Part shown: positions 1 to 8,966 of the stretch, piece after piece
How positions within the stretch are numbered: position 1 is the first letter of the stretch
Layout: the number at the start of each line of letters is the position of its first letter
Origin: Rhodobacter sp.
GTDB lineage: Bacteria > Pseudomonadota > Alphaproteobacteria > Rhodobacterales > Rhodobacteraceae
NCBI GenBank assembly: GCA_020637595.1
Contig: JACKKE010000006.1
Coordinates: 124,001 to 188,000, forward strand
Length of the DNA stretch: 64,000 nucleotides
Direction: 5' to 3'
The notes under the pieces: generated by a model
Seen by the model: only the letters and a program-made list of their open reading frames with translations
What the model was told of the DNA's origin: nothing
Databases searched by the model: none
Position numbers and translations under genes: made by a program

Positions 1-1
1 G

Positions 2-988
2 GGCTGGACCCAGCCGGGCGGGCGTCCGCATGCCGAGGTGATGGCGCTGCGTCAGGCCGGCGAGCGGGCGCGCGGCGCGGTGGCTTATGTCACGCTGGAG
101 CCCTGCGCGCATCACGGCAAGACCCCGCCCTGCGCCGAGGCGCTGGTGGCGGCGGGGGTCGCGCGGGTGGTCAGCGCGCTGACCGATCCCGATCCGCGGG
201 TGGCGGGCGGCGGGCATGCGATCCTGCGCGCCGCTGGCATCGCGGTGACCGAGGGGGTCGAGGCCGAGGCGGCGCGGCTGGCGAATGCGGGGTTTCTGAG
301 CCGGATCCTGTCGGGTCGGCCGATGGTGACCTTGAAACTGGCATTGACGCTGGACGCGCGCATCGCCACCGCGACCGGCGAGAGCCGCTGGATCACCGGA
401 CCCGCGGCGCGGCGGCGGGTGCATCTGATGCGGGCGACGCATGACGCGGTTCTGGTGGGGGCGGGCACGGCCCGGGCTGACGATCCCGACCTGCGGGTGC
501 GCGACCTGGGGATCGACCGTCAGCCGGTGCGGATCGTTGCGGACAGCCGGCTGGGCCTGTCGCCCGACAGCCGGCTGGGGCGCAGCCTGGATCTGGCGCC
601 GCTGTGGTTGCTGCACGGTGCCCAGGCCCCGGCGGCTGCCCGTGCGGACTGGGCGGCGCGCGGCGCGGTTCTGGTGCCCTGCGCCGAGGATGCGATGGGG
701 CGGCTGGATATGGACGACGGGCTGCGGCAACTGGGCGCGCGCGGTCTCACCCGGGTGTTGTGCGAGGGCGGCGGCGGGCTGGCGGCGAGCCTTGTCTCGG
801 GCGGGCTGGCCGATGAGTTGGCGGTGTTCAGCGCAGGGCATCTGTTCGGTGCGGACGGCACTGCGGGGCTGGCGGCGATGGGGGTGACGGCGATCGGCGA
901 CAAGGCCTGGCGGCTGGTTTCGGCGCAGCCGGTGGGGGCGGATCTGATGCATCTGTGGCGGCGCACGGGTTTCCCCGAGGGGCTGTAA
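2..988 (+). CDS. ribD: Riboflavin biosynthesis protein RibD, 5'-truncated by the window edge
   Basis: This is the bifunctional diaminohydroxyphosphoribosylaminopyrimidine deaminase / 5-amino-6-(5-phosphoribosylamino)uracil reductase of riboflavin synthesis. The frame is open from base 2, so the gene starts outside the window; the ATG at 38 is internal. The cytidine-deaminase zinc motif is seen as PHAEVMAL near the start of the fragment and PCAHHGKTPPC about 25 residues later. The second half is the RibD reductase domain, beginning near PMVTLKLALTLD and including GESRWITGP. The final 320 or so residues are intact and end at TAA. It is not obviously co-transcribed with lon, which has a 183-base leader of its own. 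The assignment is firm; only the N-terminus is missing. Confidence 0.93.
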   Translation, partial: GWTQPGGRPHAEVMALRQAGERARGAVAYVTLEPCAHHGKTPPCAEALVAAGVARVVSALTDPDPRVAGGGHAILRAAGIAVTEGVEAEAARLANAGFLSRILSGRPMVTLKLALTLDARIATATGESRWITGPAARRRVHLMRATHDAVLVGAGTARADDPDLRVRDLGIDRQPVRIVADSRLGLSPDSRLGRSLDLAPLWLLHGAQAPAAARADWAARGAVLVPCAEDAMGRLDMDDGLRQLGARGLTRVLCEGGGGLAASLVSGGLADELAVFSAGHLFGADGTAGLAAMGVTAIGDKAWRLVSAQPVGADLMHLWRRTGFPEGL

Positions 989-1031
989 CCGGGCCTTTAC
1001 CATAACGTAAAACGGTCCCATTCGGCGCCAA

Positions 1032-1060
1032 CTTGCGCCACAGTGATGTTACATCCATAG
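1032..1060 (+). promoter_or_regulatory. Candidate heat-shock (RpoH-type) promoter of lon
   Basis: CTTGCG at 1032-1037 and CCATAG at 1055-1060 are separated by 17 bases, about 110 bases upstream of the lon start. This resembles the CTTG-N17-CYTAT/CCAT pattern of alphaproteobacterial RpoH promoters, and lon is a classical heat-shock gene. It is a visual match only. Confidence 0.35.
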
Positions 1061-1171
1061 TGGGTCGGAGAGTTGAAAGTCCCGTCACGGCACCCCAAAT
1101 TGTCGGGGAACGGGACGGTTTGCAGGCCAGATCTGGCGTGTGGACCGCGAAAAACGAGTTGAGGTTTCAAG

Positions 1172-3577
1172 ATGTCAGGTCACACCAACACCTATGCCGT
1201 GCTGCCCCTGCGGGACATGGTGGTCTTTCCGCACATGATCGTGCCGCTGTTTGTCGGGCGCGACAAATCGGTGCGCGCGCTGGAAACGGTGATGCGCGAC
1301 GACAAGCAGATCCTGCTGGTTACCCAGATCGACCACGCCGACGAGGATCCGACGCCGGAGGGCCTCTATCGGATGGGGGTTCTGGCGAATGTGCTGCAGC
1401 TGCTGAAATTGCCCGATGGCACCGTCAAGGTGCTGGTCGAGGGCAAGTCGCGGGTGCAGATCACCGAGTTTGTGGACAACGACCAGCATTTCGAGGCCGA
1501 GGCCGAGACGATCGACGAGATCGAGGGCGAGGCGGCGGCCGTCGAGGCGTTGACCCGTGCGGTGCTCGACGATTTCGAACGCTATGCGAAGATCAAGCGC
1601 AACATCCCCGAAGAGGCGCTGGCCGCGGTCAGCGATGCGGACGAGCCCGGCCGGCTGGCCGACCTCGCCGCCGGCCACCTGGGGGTCGAGGTTCCGCGCA
1701 AGCAGGAGCTTCTGGAGACGCTCGACATCGGTGAGCGGCTGGAGAAGGTCTATGGCCTGATGGAGGGCGAGATTTCCGTCCTGCAAGTCGAGCGCAAGAT
1801 CAAGTCGCGCGTGAAATCGCAGATGGAGCGCACCCAGCGCGAATACTACCTGAATGAGCAGATGAAGGCCATTCAGAAGGAGCTGGGCGAGGGCGACGAC
1901 GGCCAGAACGAGCTGACCGAGCTGGAAAACCGCATCAAGGCGACGAAGTTCAGCAAGGAGGCCCGGGAAAAGGCCGAGGCCGAGCTGAAGAAGCTGAAAT
2001 CCATGAGCCCGATGTCGGCCGAGGCGACGGTGGTGCGCAACTACCTCGACTGGCTGCTGGCGCTGCCGTGGGGTGTCAAGTCGCGGGTCAAGAAGGATCT
2101 GAACCGGGCCCAGGCGGTGCTGGATGAGGATCATTACAGCCTCGACAAGGTCAAGGAGCGCATCGTCGAATACCTCGCGGTGCAATCGCGCTCGGCCAAG
2201 CTGAAGGGGCCGATCCTGTGCCTCGTCGGCCCTCCGGGTGTCGGCAAGACGTCGCTGGGGCGGTCGGTGGCCAAGGCCACGGGGCGCGAGTTCATCCGCA
2301 TTTCGCTGGGCGGCGTGCGCGACGAGAGCGAGATCCGCGGCCACCGCCGGACCTATATCGGCTCGATGCCGGGCAAGATCATCCAGGCGCTGAAGAAGGC
2401 CAAGACCACTAACCCGCTGATCCTGCTCGATGAAATCGACAAGATGGGGCAGGATTTCCGGGGCGACCCGGCGTCCGCGATGCTGGAGGTGCTGGACCCG
2501 GAACAGAACGCGACCTTCGTCGACCACTATCTTGAGGTGGAATACGACCTGTCGAACGTGATGTTCATCACCACCGCCAACAGCTACAACATGCCCGGGC
2601 CGCTGCTGGACCGGATGGAGATCATCCCGCTCGCCGGGTATACCGAGGACGAGAAGGCCGAGATCGCGCGCCGGCACCTGATGCCCAAGGCGATCAAGAA
2701 CCACGGGTTGAAGAAATCCGAACTGAGCGTTTCGGATGATGCGCTGACGGCGATCCTGCGGCTGTATACCCGTGAAGCCGGGGTGCGGAACTTTGAACGT
2801 GAGCTGAGCAAGATCGCGCGCAAGGCGGTGACCAAGATCATCAAGGGCGAGACCAAGTCGGTTTCCGTCACGGCCGAGAACCTCGACGATTTCCTGGGCG
2901 TGCCGCGCCACCGGTTCGGTCTGGCCGAGAAGGAAGATCAGGTCGGCGTGGTCACCGGGCTGGCCTGGACCAGCGTCGGCGGCGATCTCTTGCAGATCGA
3001 GGCGCTGAAGCTGCCGGGCAAGGGCCGGATGAAGACCACCGGCAAGCTGGGCGAGGTGATGAAGGAGTCGATCGACGCGGCGTCGTCCTTTGTGCGCTCG
3101 ATCTCGCCCGAGATCGGCGTCAAGCCGACCAAGTTCGAGACGATGGACATCCACGTCCACGTCCCGGATGGCGCCACGCCCAAGGATGGCCCCTCGGCCG
3201 GTCTGGCGATGGTGACGGCGATCGTGTCGGTGCTGACCGGCATTCCGGTGCGCAAGGACATCGCCATGACCGGCGAAGTCACGCTGCGCGGCAATGCCTC
3301 GGCCATCGGCGGGCTGAAGGAAAAGCTGCTGGCGGCTTTGCGCGGGGGCATCACCAAGGTGCTGATCCCGGTCGAAAACGCCAAGGATCTGCCCGAGATC
3401 CCGGACAATGTGAAAGAGGGGCTGGAGATCATCCCCGTCAGCCATGTCCGCGAGGTGCTCAAGCACGCGCTGGTGCGCCAGCCCGAAGGGATCGAGTGGG
3501 ACGAGGCGGCCGAGGAAGCGGCAATGGCCGCGCGGCAGGCGGCTCTGGTCGCGGCGCCGGCGCCGACCGCCCACTGA
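1172..3577 (+). CDS. lon: ATP-dependent Lon protease
   Basis: LonA-type cytoplasmic AAA+ serine protease, which degrades misfolded and regulatory proteins. At 801 residues it has the normal full length. The N-terminal substrate-binding domain starts AVLPLRDMVVFPHM, followed by a coiled-coil region. Walker A is GPPGVGKT (residues 353-360) and Walker B is LILLDEID (D420-E421). The protease domain has the catalytic serine S675 in PKDGPSAG and the lysine K718 in GGLKEK, with the same spacing as E. coli S679/K722. GAGG at 1161-1164 is the ribosome-binding site for the ATG at 1172. A perfect hairpin terminator follows, so it appears monocistronic. A very long antisense open frame overlaps it completely and is a codon-composition shadow. 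Confidence 0.98.
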   Translation: MSGHTNTYAVLPLRDMVVFPHMIVPLFVGRDKSVRALETVMRDDKQILLVTQIDHADEDPTPEGLYRMGVLANVLQLLKLPDGTVKVLVEGKSRVQITEFVDNDQHFEAEAETIDEIEGEAAAVEALTRAVLDDFERYAKIKRNIPEEALAAVSDADEPGRLADLAAGHLGVEVPRKQELLETLDIGERLEKVYGLMEGEISVLQVERKIKSRVKSQMERTQREYYLNEQMKAIQKELGEGDDGQNELTELENRIKATKFSKEAREKAEAELKKLKSMSPMSAEATVVRNYLDWLLALPWGVKSRVKKDLNRAQAVLDEDHYSLDKVKERIVEYLAVQSRSAKLKGPILCLVGPPGVGKTSLGRSVAKATGREFIRISLGGVRDESEIRGHRRTYIGSMPGKIIQALKKAKTTNPLILLDEIDKMGQDFRGDPASAMLEVLDPEQNATFVDHYLEVEYDLSNVMFITTANSYNMPGPLLDRMEIIPLAGYTEDEKAEIARRHLMPKAIKNHGLKKSELSVSDDALTAILRLYTREAGVRNFERELSKIARKAVTKIIKGETKSVSVTAENLDDFLGVPRHRFGLAEKEDQVGVVTGLAWTSVGGDLLQIEALKLPGKGRMKTTGKLGEVMKESIDAASSFVRSISPEIGVKPTKFETMDIHVHVPDGATPKDGPSAGLAMVTAIVSVLTGIPVRKDIAMTGEVTLRGNASAIGGLKEKLLAALRGGITKVLIPVENAKDLPEIPDNVKEGLEIIPVSHVREVLKHALVRQPEGIEWDEAAEEAAMAARQAALVAAPAPTAH

Positions 3578-3596
3578 GGTTCTGCGCGTTTATCAG

Positions 3597-3629
3597 GCCC
3601 GCCCCGGAATGGTTTCGGGGCGGGCTTTT
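3597..3629 (+). terminator. Intrinsic terminator of lon
   Basis: A perfect 10-bp stem pairs GCCCGCCCCG (3597-3606) with CGGGGCGGGC (3616-3625) across a 9-base loop, followed directly by TTTT. It starts 20 bases after the lon stop codon. Confidence 0.9.
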
Positions 3630-3642
3630 CGCTGTCCGCTGT

Positions 3643-4017
3643 TCAGGCCGATTTGAACAGGTTGAACAGGAAGGCGACGACCCCGGCCAACACCACCATT
3701 TCCGAAATCGCCAGCACCGGGCCGATCGTTGCGCCGGGCAGGGTCTGGCTGACCAGCAGATACAGCGAGACCAGCAGCACCAGCCCGCCGATCTGGAACA
3801 GCCAGAAATGCAGCCGTCCCCAGAGCGTCGTGTTCAGCGCCGGAATGACCCGGTAGGCCAGGCCGAACAGTGTCATCAGGGTAAAGCCGACGAGGTTGAT
3901 ATGGGCGTGCACCGGGGCCAGGGTGAAGGCTTCGTTCGCGCCCATCCAGATGCCCAGCGACATGCCGATAACCAGATACACAGCACCGATGATCAGGAAT
4001 CCTTTCGAAATCGTCAT
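3643..4017 (-). CDS. Small COX1-like integral membrane protein
   Basis: A 124-residue hydrophobic protein with about four predicted membrane segments. The segment VHAHINLVGFTLMTLFGLAY, near residues 36-55, resembles the histidine-bearing helix of heme-copper oxidase subunit I, and proteins like this are often annotated as cytochrome-c-oxidase-related membrane proteins. The protein is far too short to be a full catalytic subunit and has no obvious copper site, so the role is unknown. The ATG at 4017 is preceded by AAAGGA, a good ribosome-binding site. It stands alone, convergent with lon and separated from it by the lon terminator. What I see is the histidine motif and the hydrophobicity; the relation to oxidases is inference. 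Confidence 0.75.
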   Translation of the reverse strand: MTISKGFLIIGAVYLVIGMSLGIWMGANEAFTLAPVHAHINLVGFTLMTLFGLAYRVIPALNTTLWGRLHFWLFQIGGLVLLVSLYLLVSQTLPGATIGPVLAISEMVVLAGVVAFLFNLFKSA

Positions 4018-4153
4018 CCGTCTGTCCTTTCTGTTGGCGGGGTATTCCCGCCGTCGCAGCCTAGCACGGGATCACGGGCGCGTGATCGACAAAGATGTAT
4101 CTGCCGTGCCGGATAGCCGGGAAAAAAGCTGCACGATTCGGCGCCGTTCCCCC

Positions 4154-4182
4154 TTGAGCCCGTCCGCGCGACTCGCTATAGA
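4154..4182 (+). promoter_or_regulatory. Sigma-70 promoter of the tRNA-Val gene
   Basis: TTGAGC at 4154-4159 and TATAGA at 4177-4182 are separated by exactly 17 bases. Transcription would start about 6 bases before the mature tRNA 5' end. This is the best housekeeping promoter in the window. Confidence 0.75.
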
Positions 4183-4194
4183 CCGCGCCACGGC

Positions 4195-4269
4195 GGGCGA
4201 TTAGCTCAGCGGTAGAGCGCTTCGTTCACATCGAAGATGTCAGCGGTTCAAATCCGTTATCGCCCACCA
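4195..4269 (+). tRNA. tRNA-Val (anticodon CAC)
   Basis: The cloverleaf is clear. The acceptor stem pairs GGGCGAT (4195-4201) with ATCGCCC (4259-4265), the D arm is GCTCAGCGGTAGAGC, the anticodon stem is CTTCG/CGAAG with loop TTCACAT (anticodon CAC, reading GUG), and the T arm has GGTTCAAATCC. The CCA end is encoded (4267-4269). A promoter lies just upstream and a strong terminator just downstream, so it is an independent single-tRNA transcript. No integrase or direct repeat was seen beside it, so it is not evidently used as an attachment site. Confidence 0.97.
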
Positions 4270-4280
4270 TCGAAATTCAT

Positions 4281-4318
4281 CGAAAGCCGGCACCTGGGTG
4301 CCGGCTTTCGTCGTTTTG
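4281..4318 (+). terminator. Intrinsic terminator of tRNA-Val
   Basis: A perfect 13-bp stem pairs CGAAAGCCGGCAC (4281-4293) with GTGCCGGCTTTCG (4298-4310), with a 4-base loop, followed by TCGTTTTG. It begins 11 bases after the tRNA CCA end. Confidence 0.9.
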
Positions 4319-4549
4319 CAACGCGCAGCGCGGTTCGGTGACGCGGAAACGTCCTGTTTCGCGGATAAGGTGGCTTGCTGCCGGACCGCCTGGCAACTGC
4401 CCGGGTCCGTCTGATCGGCAACGGCTCTTGCGTGTTATTGCGCCTTGGGACAGGGGGTGTTCCGCAGGCGTGGCGCACCGTTTTCCCGCTTGCGCGGCGA
4501 TGGGGCGTGGATACTCTGGCGCCCAGATCCCGCCTGCTGAGAGGCCCCC

Positions 4550-5203
4550 ATGCTTACCGTCTACGGAACCCTGCGGTCACGCACCACCCGCGTCGTCTGG
4601 ACGCTCGAAGAGCTGGGCCTGCCCTATACACGCGAGAAGGTGGTCTTTGCCGCCTCGCTCGGCGATCCCAAAGCCGCCGACGCGCCGCTCAACACCGCCT
4701 CCGAGGCCTTCCTGTGCGTGAACCCGATGGGGCAGTTGCCGGCGCTGAAGGATGGCGATCTGTGCCTGGCGGAATCGGCGGCGATCTGTTTCTACGTCGC
4801 GCGCAAGGCCGGCGGTCCGGTCGCGCCGGCCAGCCCGGCCGAGGATGCCGAGATGCTGCAATGGGCGTTTCTGGCGGCCAGCGGAGTCGAACCCGGCGCG
4901 ATCGAGGTGCTCTATACCTATATGCAGGGTCAGGCCGATACCGAGGCGGGCAGGGCGCGCATCGCCGCCGGGCTGGAGCGGTTGGCGCGACCCTTCGCGC
5001 GGATTGAGGCGCATCTGGCGGGGCATGACTGGCTGGTGGGCGACCGCTTTACGGTGGCCGATATCCTGATGGCGGAAACCGTGCGCTATGTCACCGTGGC
5101 GCCCGGCGCGCTCGATGCCTGGCCGGTGCTCAAGGCCTGGCTGGCGCGGTGCCATGCACGCCCGGCGTTCCAGCGGATGTGGGCGATGCGCGACACCGAG
5201 TAA
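4550..5203 (+). CDS. Glutathione S-transferase family protein (first of a tandem pair)
   Basis: A 217-residue cytoplasmic protein of normal GST size. The N-terminal thioredoxin-like domain begins MLTVYGTLRSRTTRVVW, and the glutathione-binding cis-proline region reads NPMGQLPAL (P64), followed by LAESAAICFYVARK. The all-helical C-terminal domain contains HDWLVGDRFTVADILMAE, the usual N-capping/hydrophobic-staple region of GSTs. It would be expected to conjugate or otherwise use glutathione; the substrate is unknown. The next gene, 79 bases downstream on the same strand, is a paralogue with the same motifs, so the pair arose by duplication. The start is the ATG at 4550; the nearby upstream AGAGG serves as ribosome-binding site. 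Confidence 0.93.
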   Translation: MLTVYGTLRSRTTRVVWTLEELGLPYTREKVVFAASLGDPKAADAPLNTASEAFLCVNPMGQLPALKDGDLCLAESAAICFYVARKAGGPVAPASPAEDAEMLQWAFLAASGVEPGAIEVLYTYMQGQADTEAGRARIAAGLERLARPFARIEAHLAGHDWLVGDRFTVADILMAETVRYVTVAPGALDAWPVLKAWLARCHARPAFQRMWAMRDTE

Positions 5204-5282
5204 GGGGCGGTGCGGGGTAGGGTGGGCAATCTGCCCACGCCGGTGGGCCCGCAGGTAGCGGCTGAGAGCGAGGAGCAACGCG

Positions 5283-5951
5283 ATGGTCACGATTTATGGA
5301 TGCCTGCGCTCGCGCGCGCTCAGGCCGTTGTGGCTGTTGCGCGAGATGGGCGCGCCGCATGACTGGGTGCCTGTGGTGCAGGCCTATCGGCTGCCCGACC
5401 CGGCCGACCCGGCGGCGCCTTTTCACACCCAGCGCCCCGAGTTCCTGGCGATCAATCCGATGGCGCAGGTGCCGGCGATGACCGATGGCGGGCTCTTGCT
5501 GGCGGAATCCGTGGCGATCACCCATTACCTTGCGCGCAAGTTCGGCGGCCCCCTGGGCTTTGCCGATCTGGCCGAGGAATCGCATGCGCTGCAATGGGCG
5601 CTTCTGGGGGTCAGCGCGGTGGAGACCCCGGCGCTGGAGTTGCTGCTGGTGCATGCCAACCGCCAGGCCGATACGCCCGAGGGCGAGGCCCAGCGCCGTG
5701 TCGCCCGGGCGGCGCTGGCGCGGCCGTTCAAGCGGATTGAGGCGCATCTGTCTGGGCAGGACTGGGTGCTGGGCGACCGCTTTACCGCAGCCGATATCCT
5801 GCTGGCCGAATGCGTGCGTTTCGCGATGGATGAGCCGGGCGTCTTTGACGCCTATCCCGCCTTGCACCGCTGGCTGACCGCTGCCCGCAACCGCCCGGTG
5901 TTCCAGACCCTCTGGGCCGAGCGCGACGCCGAGCCGACCAGCTTCGGCTGA
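5283..5951 (+). CDS. Glutathione S-transferase family protein (second of a tandem pair)
   Basis: A 222-residue GST paralogue of the preceding gene. It shares the N-terminal MVTIYGCLRSRALRPLW block, the cis-proline region NPMAQVPAM, the AESVAITHYLARK helix and the C-terminal QDWVLGDRFTAADILLAE block. It has a cysteine at residue 7 in the place where the first copy has a threonine, a position near the catalytic residue of several GST classes, so the two may differ in chemistry. GAGGAGCAACG immediately before the ATG at 5283 is a good ribosome-binding site. The two genes probably form a small operon. The substrate is unknown. Confidence 0.92.
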   Translation: MVTIYGCLRSRALRPLWLLREMGAPHDWVPVVQAYRLPDPADPAAPFHTQRPEFLAINPMAQVPAMTDGGLLLAESVAITHYLARKFGGPLGFADLAEESHALQWALLGVSAVETPALELLLVHANRQADTPEGEAQRRVARAALARPFKRIEAHLSGQDWVLGDRFTAADILLAECVRFAMDEPGVFDAYPALHRWLTAARNRPVFQTLWAERDAEPTSFG

Positions 5952-5961
5952 TCCCTGGCTG

Positions 5962-6276
5962 CTAGCTGCGCCGGGCCAGCAACCCGGCGGCGACCCCCAG
6001 CAGGTGCCCGCCCAGGGCCGGCGCCGCGATCATCGTGCAGAGCCAGAGCCAGGGGTTGTCCTGGAACGGATCGCCGTTCCACAGACCCAGGCCGCCGGTC
6101 CACAACACGCCCGCGGCCAATGCGCTCTGCCAGGCCAGCGCCCGGCGCAGCTGACCCCGCCGCACCCGCCGCCAGCCCAGCCACAGCCCGACCAGCGCCA
6201 GCAGGACCGCCGCCGCCAGCGTCATCCACAGGACGACCGTCACCAGCCCTTCCAGTCGCGGCCCCATCTCGTCCAT
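5962..6276 (-). CDS. Small membrane protein of unknown function
   Basis: A 104-residue protein with about three hydrophobic segments: one near LVTVVLWMTLAAAVLLALVG, one around ALAAGVLWTGGLGLW and one near WLWLCTMIAAPALGGHLLG. I do not recognise a family. A longer in-frame reading to 6378 exists, but the ATG at 6276 (MDEMGPRLEG) is preceded by AGGAGA and is preferred. It lies between the GST pair and parE on the opposite strand to both, 10 bases after the end of the second GST gene. Confidence 0.7.
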   Translation of the reverse strand: MDEMGPRLEGLVTVVLWMTLAAAVLLALVGLWLGWRRVRRGQLRRALAWQSALAAGVLWTGGLGLWNGDPFQDNPWLWLCTMIAAPALGGHLLGVAAGLLARRS

Positions 6277-6407
6277 CGCCTGTCTCCTGATCGTTTCGCG
6301 CCACAGTATCTGCCGGCAGGGGCGGTGCGAAACCCGAAACCTTGCGTCTGTGCGCCGTGAATGGTCTATTGCTGCCATAATCAGACAAGCAAATCACGAG
6401 CAGCCCG

Positions 6408-8363
6408 ATGTCCGACGACCTCCTCTCCGGTCAAGCCGATACCTATGACGCCTCGTCCATCGAGGTGCTTGAGGGGCTGGAACCCGTCCGCAAGCGCCCC
6501 GGCATGTATATCGGCGGCACCGACGAGCGCGCGCTGCACCATCTGGTGGCGGAAATCCTCGACAACTCGATGGACGAGGCCGTCGCCGGCCACGCCAACC
6601 GCATCGAGGTCGAACTGCACGAGGATTACGCCGTCACCATCCGCGACAACGGCCGCGGGATGCCGTTCGATCCGCACCCCAAGTTTCCCGGCAAATCGGC
6701 GCTCGAGGTGATCCTGTGCACGCTGCACGCGGGCGGCAAGTTCTCGGGCAAGGCCTATGAGACCTCGGGCGGCTTGCACGGGGTCGGGGCATCGGTGGTG
6801 AACGCGCTGTCGGACACGATGGTCGTGCAGGTGGCGCGCGACCGCAAACTGGTCGAGCAACGCTTTTCGCGTGGCAAGCCGCTGGGGCCGGTCGCAGAGC
6901 TGGGCGCCGCCCCCAACCGGCGCGGCACCACCACCACCTTTCACGCCGACGAGCAGATCTTTGGCAGCCTGCGGTTCCGCCCCGCGCGGCTGTTCAAGAT
7001 GGTGCGGTCCAAGGCCTATCTGTTTTCGGGTGTGGAAATCCGCTGGAAATCCGCCATCGAGGACGGCGACACGCCGATGGAGGCGAGTTTCCACTTTCCT
7101 GGCGGCCTTGCCGACTATCTGACCGAGCAGCTCGACAAGGACACCAGCTATGCCGACAAGCCCTTTGCCGGCAAGGTCGGCTTTCAGGAGAAATTCGGCG
7201 TCCCCGGCTCGGTCGAATGGGCGATCAACTGGACGCCCATGCGCGACGGGTTCGTGCAGAGCTACTGCAACACCGTCCCCACACCCGAGGGCGGCACGCA
7301 TGAGGCCGGGTTCTGGGCGGCGATCCTGAAGGGGATCCGCGCCTATGGTGAGCTTGCGAACAACCGCAAGGCCAAGGACATCACCCGCGAGGACATGACC
7401 ACCGGCGGCTGCGCGCTGGTGTCGTGTTTCATCCGCGAACCCGAATTCGTCGGCCAGACCAAGGACCGGCTGGCCACGACCGAGGCCGCACGCCTGGTCG
7501 AAGGCGCGGTGCGCGACCATTTCGACAACTGGCTGGCCTCGGACCCCAAGGCGGCGGGGGCGATCCTCGACTTCCTGGTGCTGCGCGCCGAGGAACGCCT
7601 GCGCCGGCGGCAGGAAAAGGAAACCCAGCGCAAGACGGCGACGAAAAAGCTGCGCCTGCCCGGCAAGCTGGTCGATTGTTCGGCCACCAGCCGCGACGGG
7701 ACCGAGCTGTTCATCGTCGAGGGCGACTCGGCTGGCGGCAGTGCCAAGATGGCGCGCGACCGAAAAACCCAGGCACTGTTGCCGCTGCGCGGCAAGATCC
7801 TGAACGTGCTGGGCGCGGCCTCGGGCAAGCTGGGCCAGAACCAGGAGATCAACGATCTCTGCCAGGCGCTGGGGGTCGGCATGGGCACCAAGTTCCGGGT
7901 CGACGACCTGCGCTATGACAAGGTCATCATCATGACCGACGCCGACGTGGACGGCGCGCATATCGCGTCGCTTCTGATGACCTTCTTCTTCACCCAGATG
8001 CGGCCGATGATCGACCACGGGCATCTCTATCTGGCCTGCCCGCCGCTGTTCCGCCTGACCCAGGGCGCGCGGCGGATCTATGCGCTCGATGAGGCCGAAA
8101 AGACCGACTGGCTGGAAAAGGGGCTGGGCGGCAAGGGCAAGATCGACGTCTCGCGCTTCAAGGGCCTGGGCGAGATGGACGCCAAGGATCTGAAGGAAAC
8201 GACGATGGACCCCGGCTCGCGCAAGCTGATCCGGGTCTCGATCGACGAGGACGTGCCGGGCGAGACCGGCGACCTGGTGGAACGGCTGATGGGCAAGAAG
8301 CCGGAACTGCGATTCCAGTATATTTCCGAGAACGCGCGGTTCGTTGAGGATGTGGATGTGTGA
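6408..8363 (+). CDS. parE: DNA topoisomerase IV subunit B
   Basis: ATPase subunit of topoisomerase IV, which decatenates replicated chromosomes together with ParC (not in this window). At 651 residues it has ParE rather than the longer GyrB length. The GHKL ATPase motif EILDNSMDEAVAG is in the first 60 residues, with the glycine-rich ATP lid at GGLHGVGASVVNAL. The TOPRIM domain carries EGDSAGGSA (E438) and the acidic DADVDGAH motif that binds magnesium for DNA cleavage. The C-terminal block RFKGLGEMD is present. The ParE-versus-GyrB call rests on length and lack of the GyrB insert, and is confident. Confidence 0.96.
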   Translation: MSDDLLSGQADTYDASSIEVLEGLEPVRKRPGMYIGGTDERALHHLVAEILDNSMDEAVAGHANRIEVELHEDYAVTIRDNGRGMPFDPHPKFPGKSALEVILCTLHAGGKFSGKAYETSGGLHGVGASVVNALSDTMVVQVARDRKLVEQRFSRGKPLGPVAELGAAPNRRGTTTTFHADEQIFGSLRFRPARLFKMVRSKAYLFSGVEIRWKSAIEDGDTPMEASFHFPGGLADYLTEQLDKDTSYADKPFAGKVGFQEKFGVPGSVEWAINWTPMRDGFVQSYCNTVPTPEGGTHEAGFWAAILKGIRAYGELANNRKAKDITREDMTTGGCALVSCFIREPEFVGQTKDRLATTEAARLVEGAVRDHFDNWLASDPKAAGAILDFLVLRAEERLRRRQEKETQRKTATKKLRLPGKLVDCSATSRDGTELFIVEGDSAGGSAKMARDRKTQALLPLRGKILNVLGAASGKLGQNQEINDLCQALGVGMGTKFRVDDLRYDKVIIMTDADVDGAHIASLLMTFFFTQMRPMIDHGHLYLACPPLFRLTQGARRIYALDEAEKTDWLEKGLGGKGKIDVSRFKGLGEMDAKDLKETTMDPGSRKLIRVSIDEDVPGETGDLVERLMGKKPELRFQYISENARFVEDVDV

Positions 8364-8549
8364 TGGCGATCGCCGTCGGCAACCCCGGATCGGCGCGTTC
8401 TGCCTGATGCGAGCTCCTTTATTTCGTCGTGATCTGCGGTCCGCGAACGGGATTTGAGTCCGGTTCCAAGGGTGTTTGAACGACCTTGGGGCAGAAGGAA
8501 ATGTTAACGCTCAGGGCGCAGACTGGGGGAAACATCCTGTGGCTCACCG

Positions 8550-8966
8550 ATGCGCTTTCTCATTGCTTGCCTGTTTTTCGTCTCCCCAGCTTTGGCCTGC
8601 GAAGCGCCGTTCCGCGCCGGGCTTGCCGCCTTTGCCGAGGCCGACGCGACCCTGAGCGCGACCGAGGAGTCGCTCTATCGCGGGCTGGGCTGGGCGTCGC
8701 GCGGGGCGGTGGTCGAGCGGTTGGAGGCGCGTTCCGCCCGCACCACGGCCTGTGATGAAGTCGGCGCGTTGCAGCGGGATCTGGCGCGGGCGCGACGATG
8801 GGTTTCCGAGGCTGAAACCCGTTTCCGGCTGGCGCAGGCCCTGTGTGTCGGTGAGAACCGGGTGCGGGCGGCTCGAAATCTCGAGGCGTTGGGGGACACG
8901 GCGGATGCCATCGCCCGGCAGGCCGCCTATCTCGCCTCGCTGACAGAACGGTGTGGCGGGGGCTAG
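8550..8966 (+). CDS. Putative periplasmic protein of unknown function
   Basis: A 138-residue protein with a short N-terminal signal peptide, MRFLIACLFFVSPALA, probably cut before Cys17. Residue -3 is Ala rather than Leu, so it is not a convincing lipoprotein. The mature part is helical and alanine/arginine-rich, with paired cysteines near residues 17, 68, 98 and 136. No family is recognised. It lies in front of two tandem cytochrome c genes on the same strand but 278 bases away, with an FnrL-like box in between, so it is probably a separate transcription unit. Confidence 0.65.
   Translation: MRFLIACLFFVSPALACEAPFRAGLAAFAEADATLSATEESLYRGLGWASRGAVVERLEARSARTTACDEVGALQRDLARARRWVSEAETRFRLAQALCVGENRVRAARNLEALGDTADAIARQAAYLASLTERCGGG

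Noticed and set aside
1175..3574. A 799-codon open frame antisense to lon
   Set aside because: It mirrors lon codon by codon, is rich in Arg/His/Gln/Asp/Leu as expected for the complement of a GC-rich gene, and has no family motif.
4195..4269. tRNA-Val as an integration site
   Set aside because: No integrase, direct repeat of the tRNA 3' end or change in composition was seen on either side.
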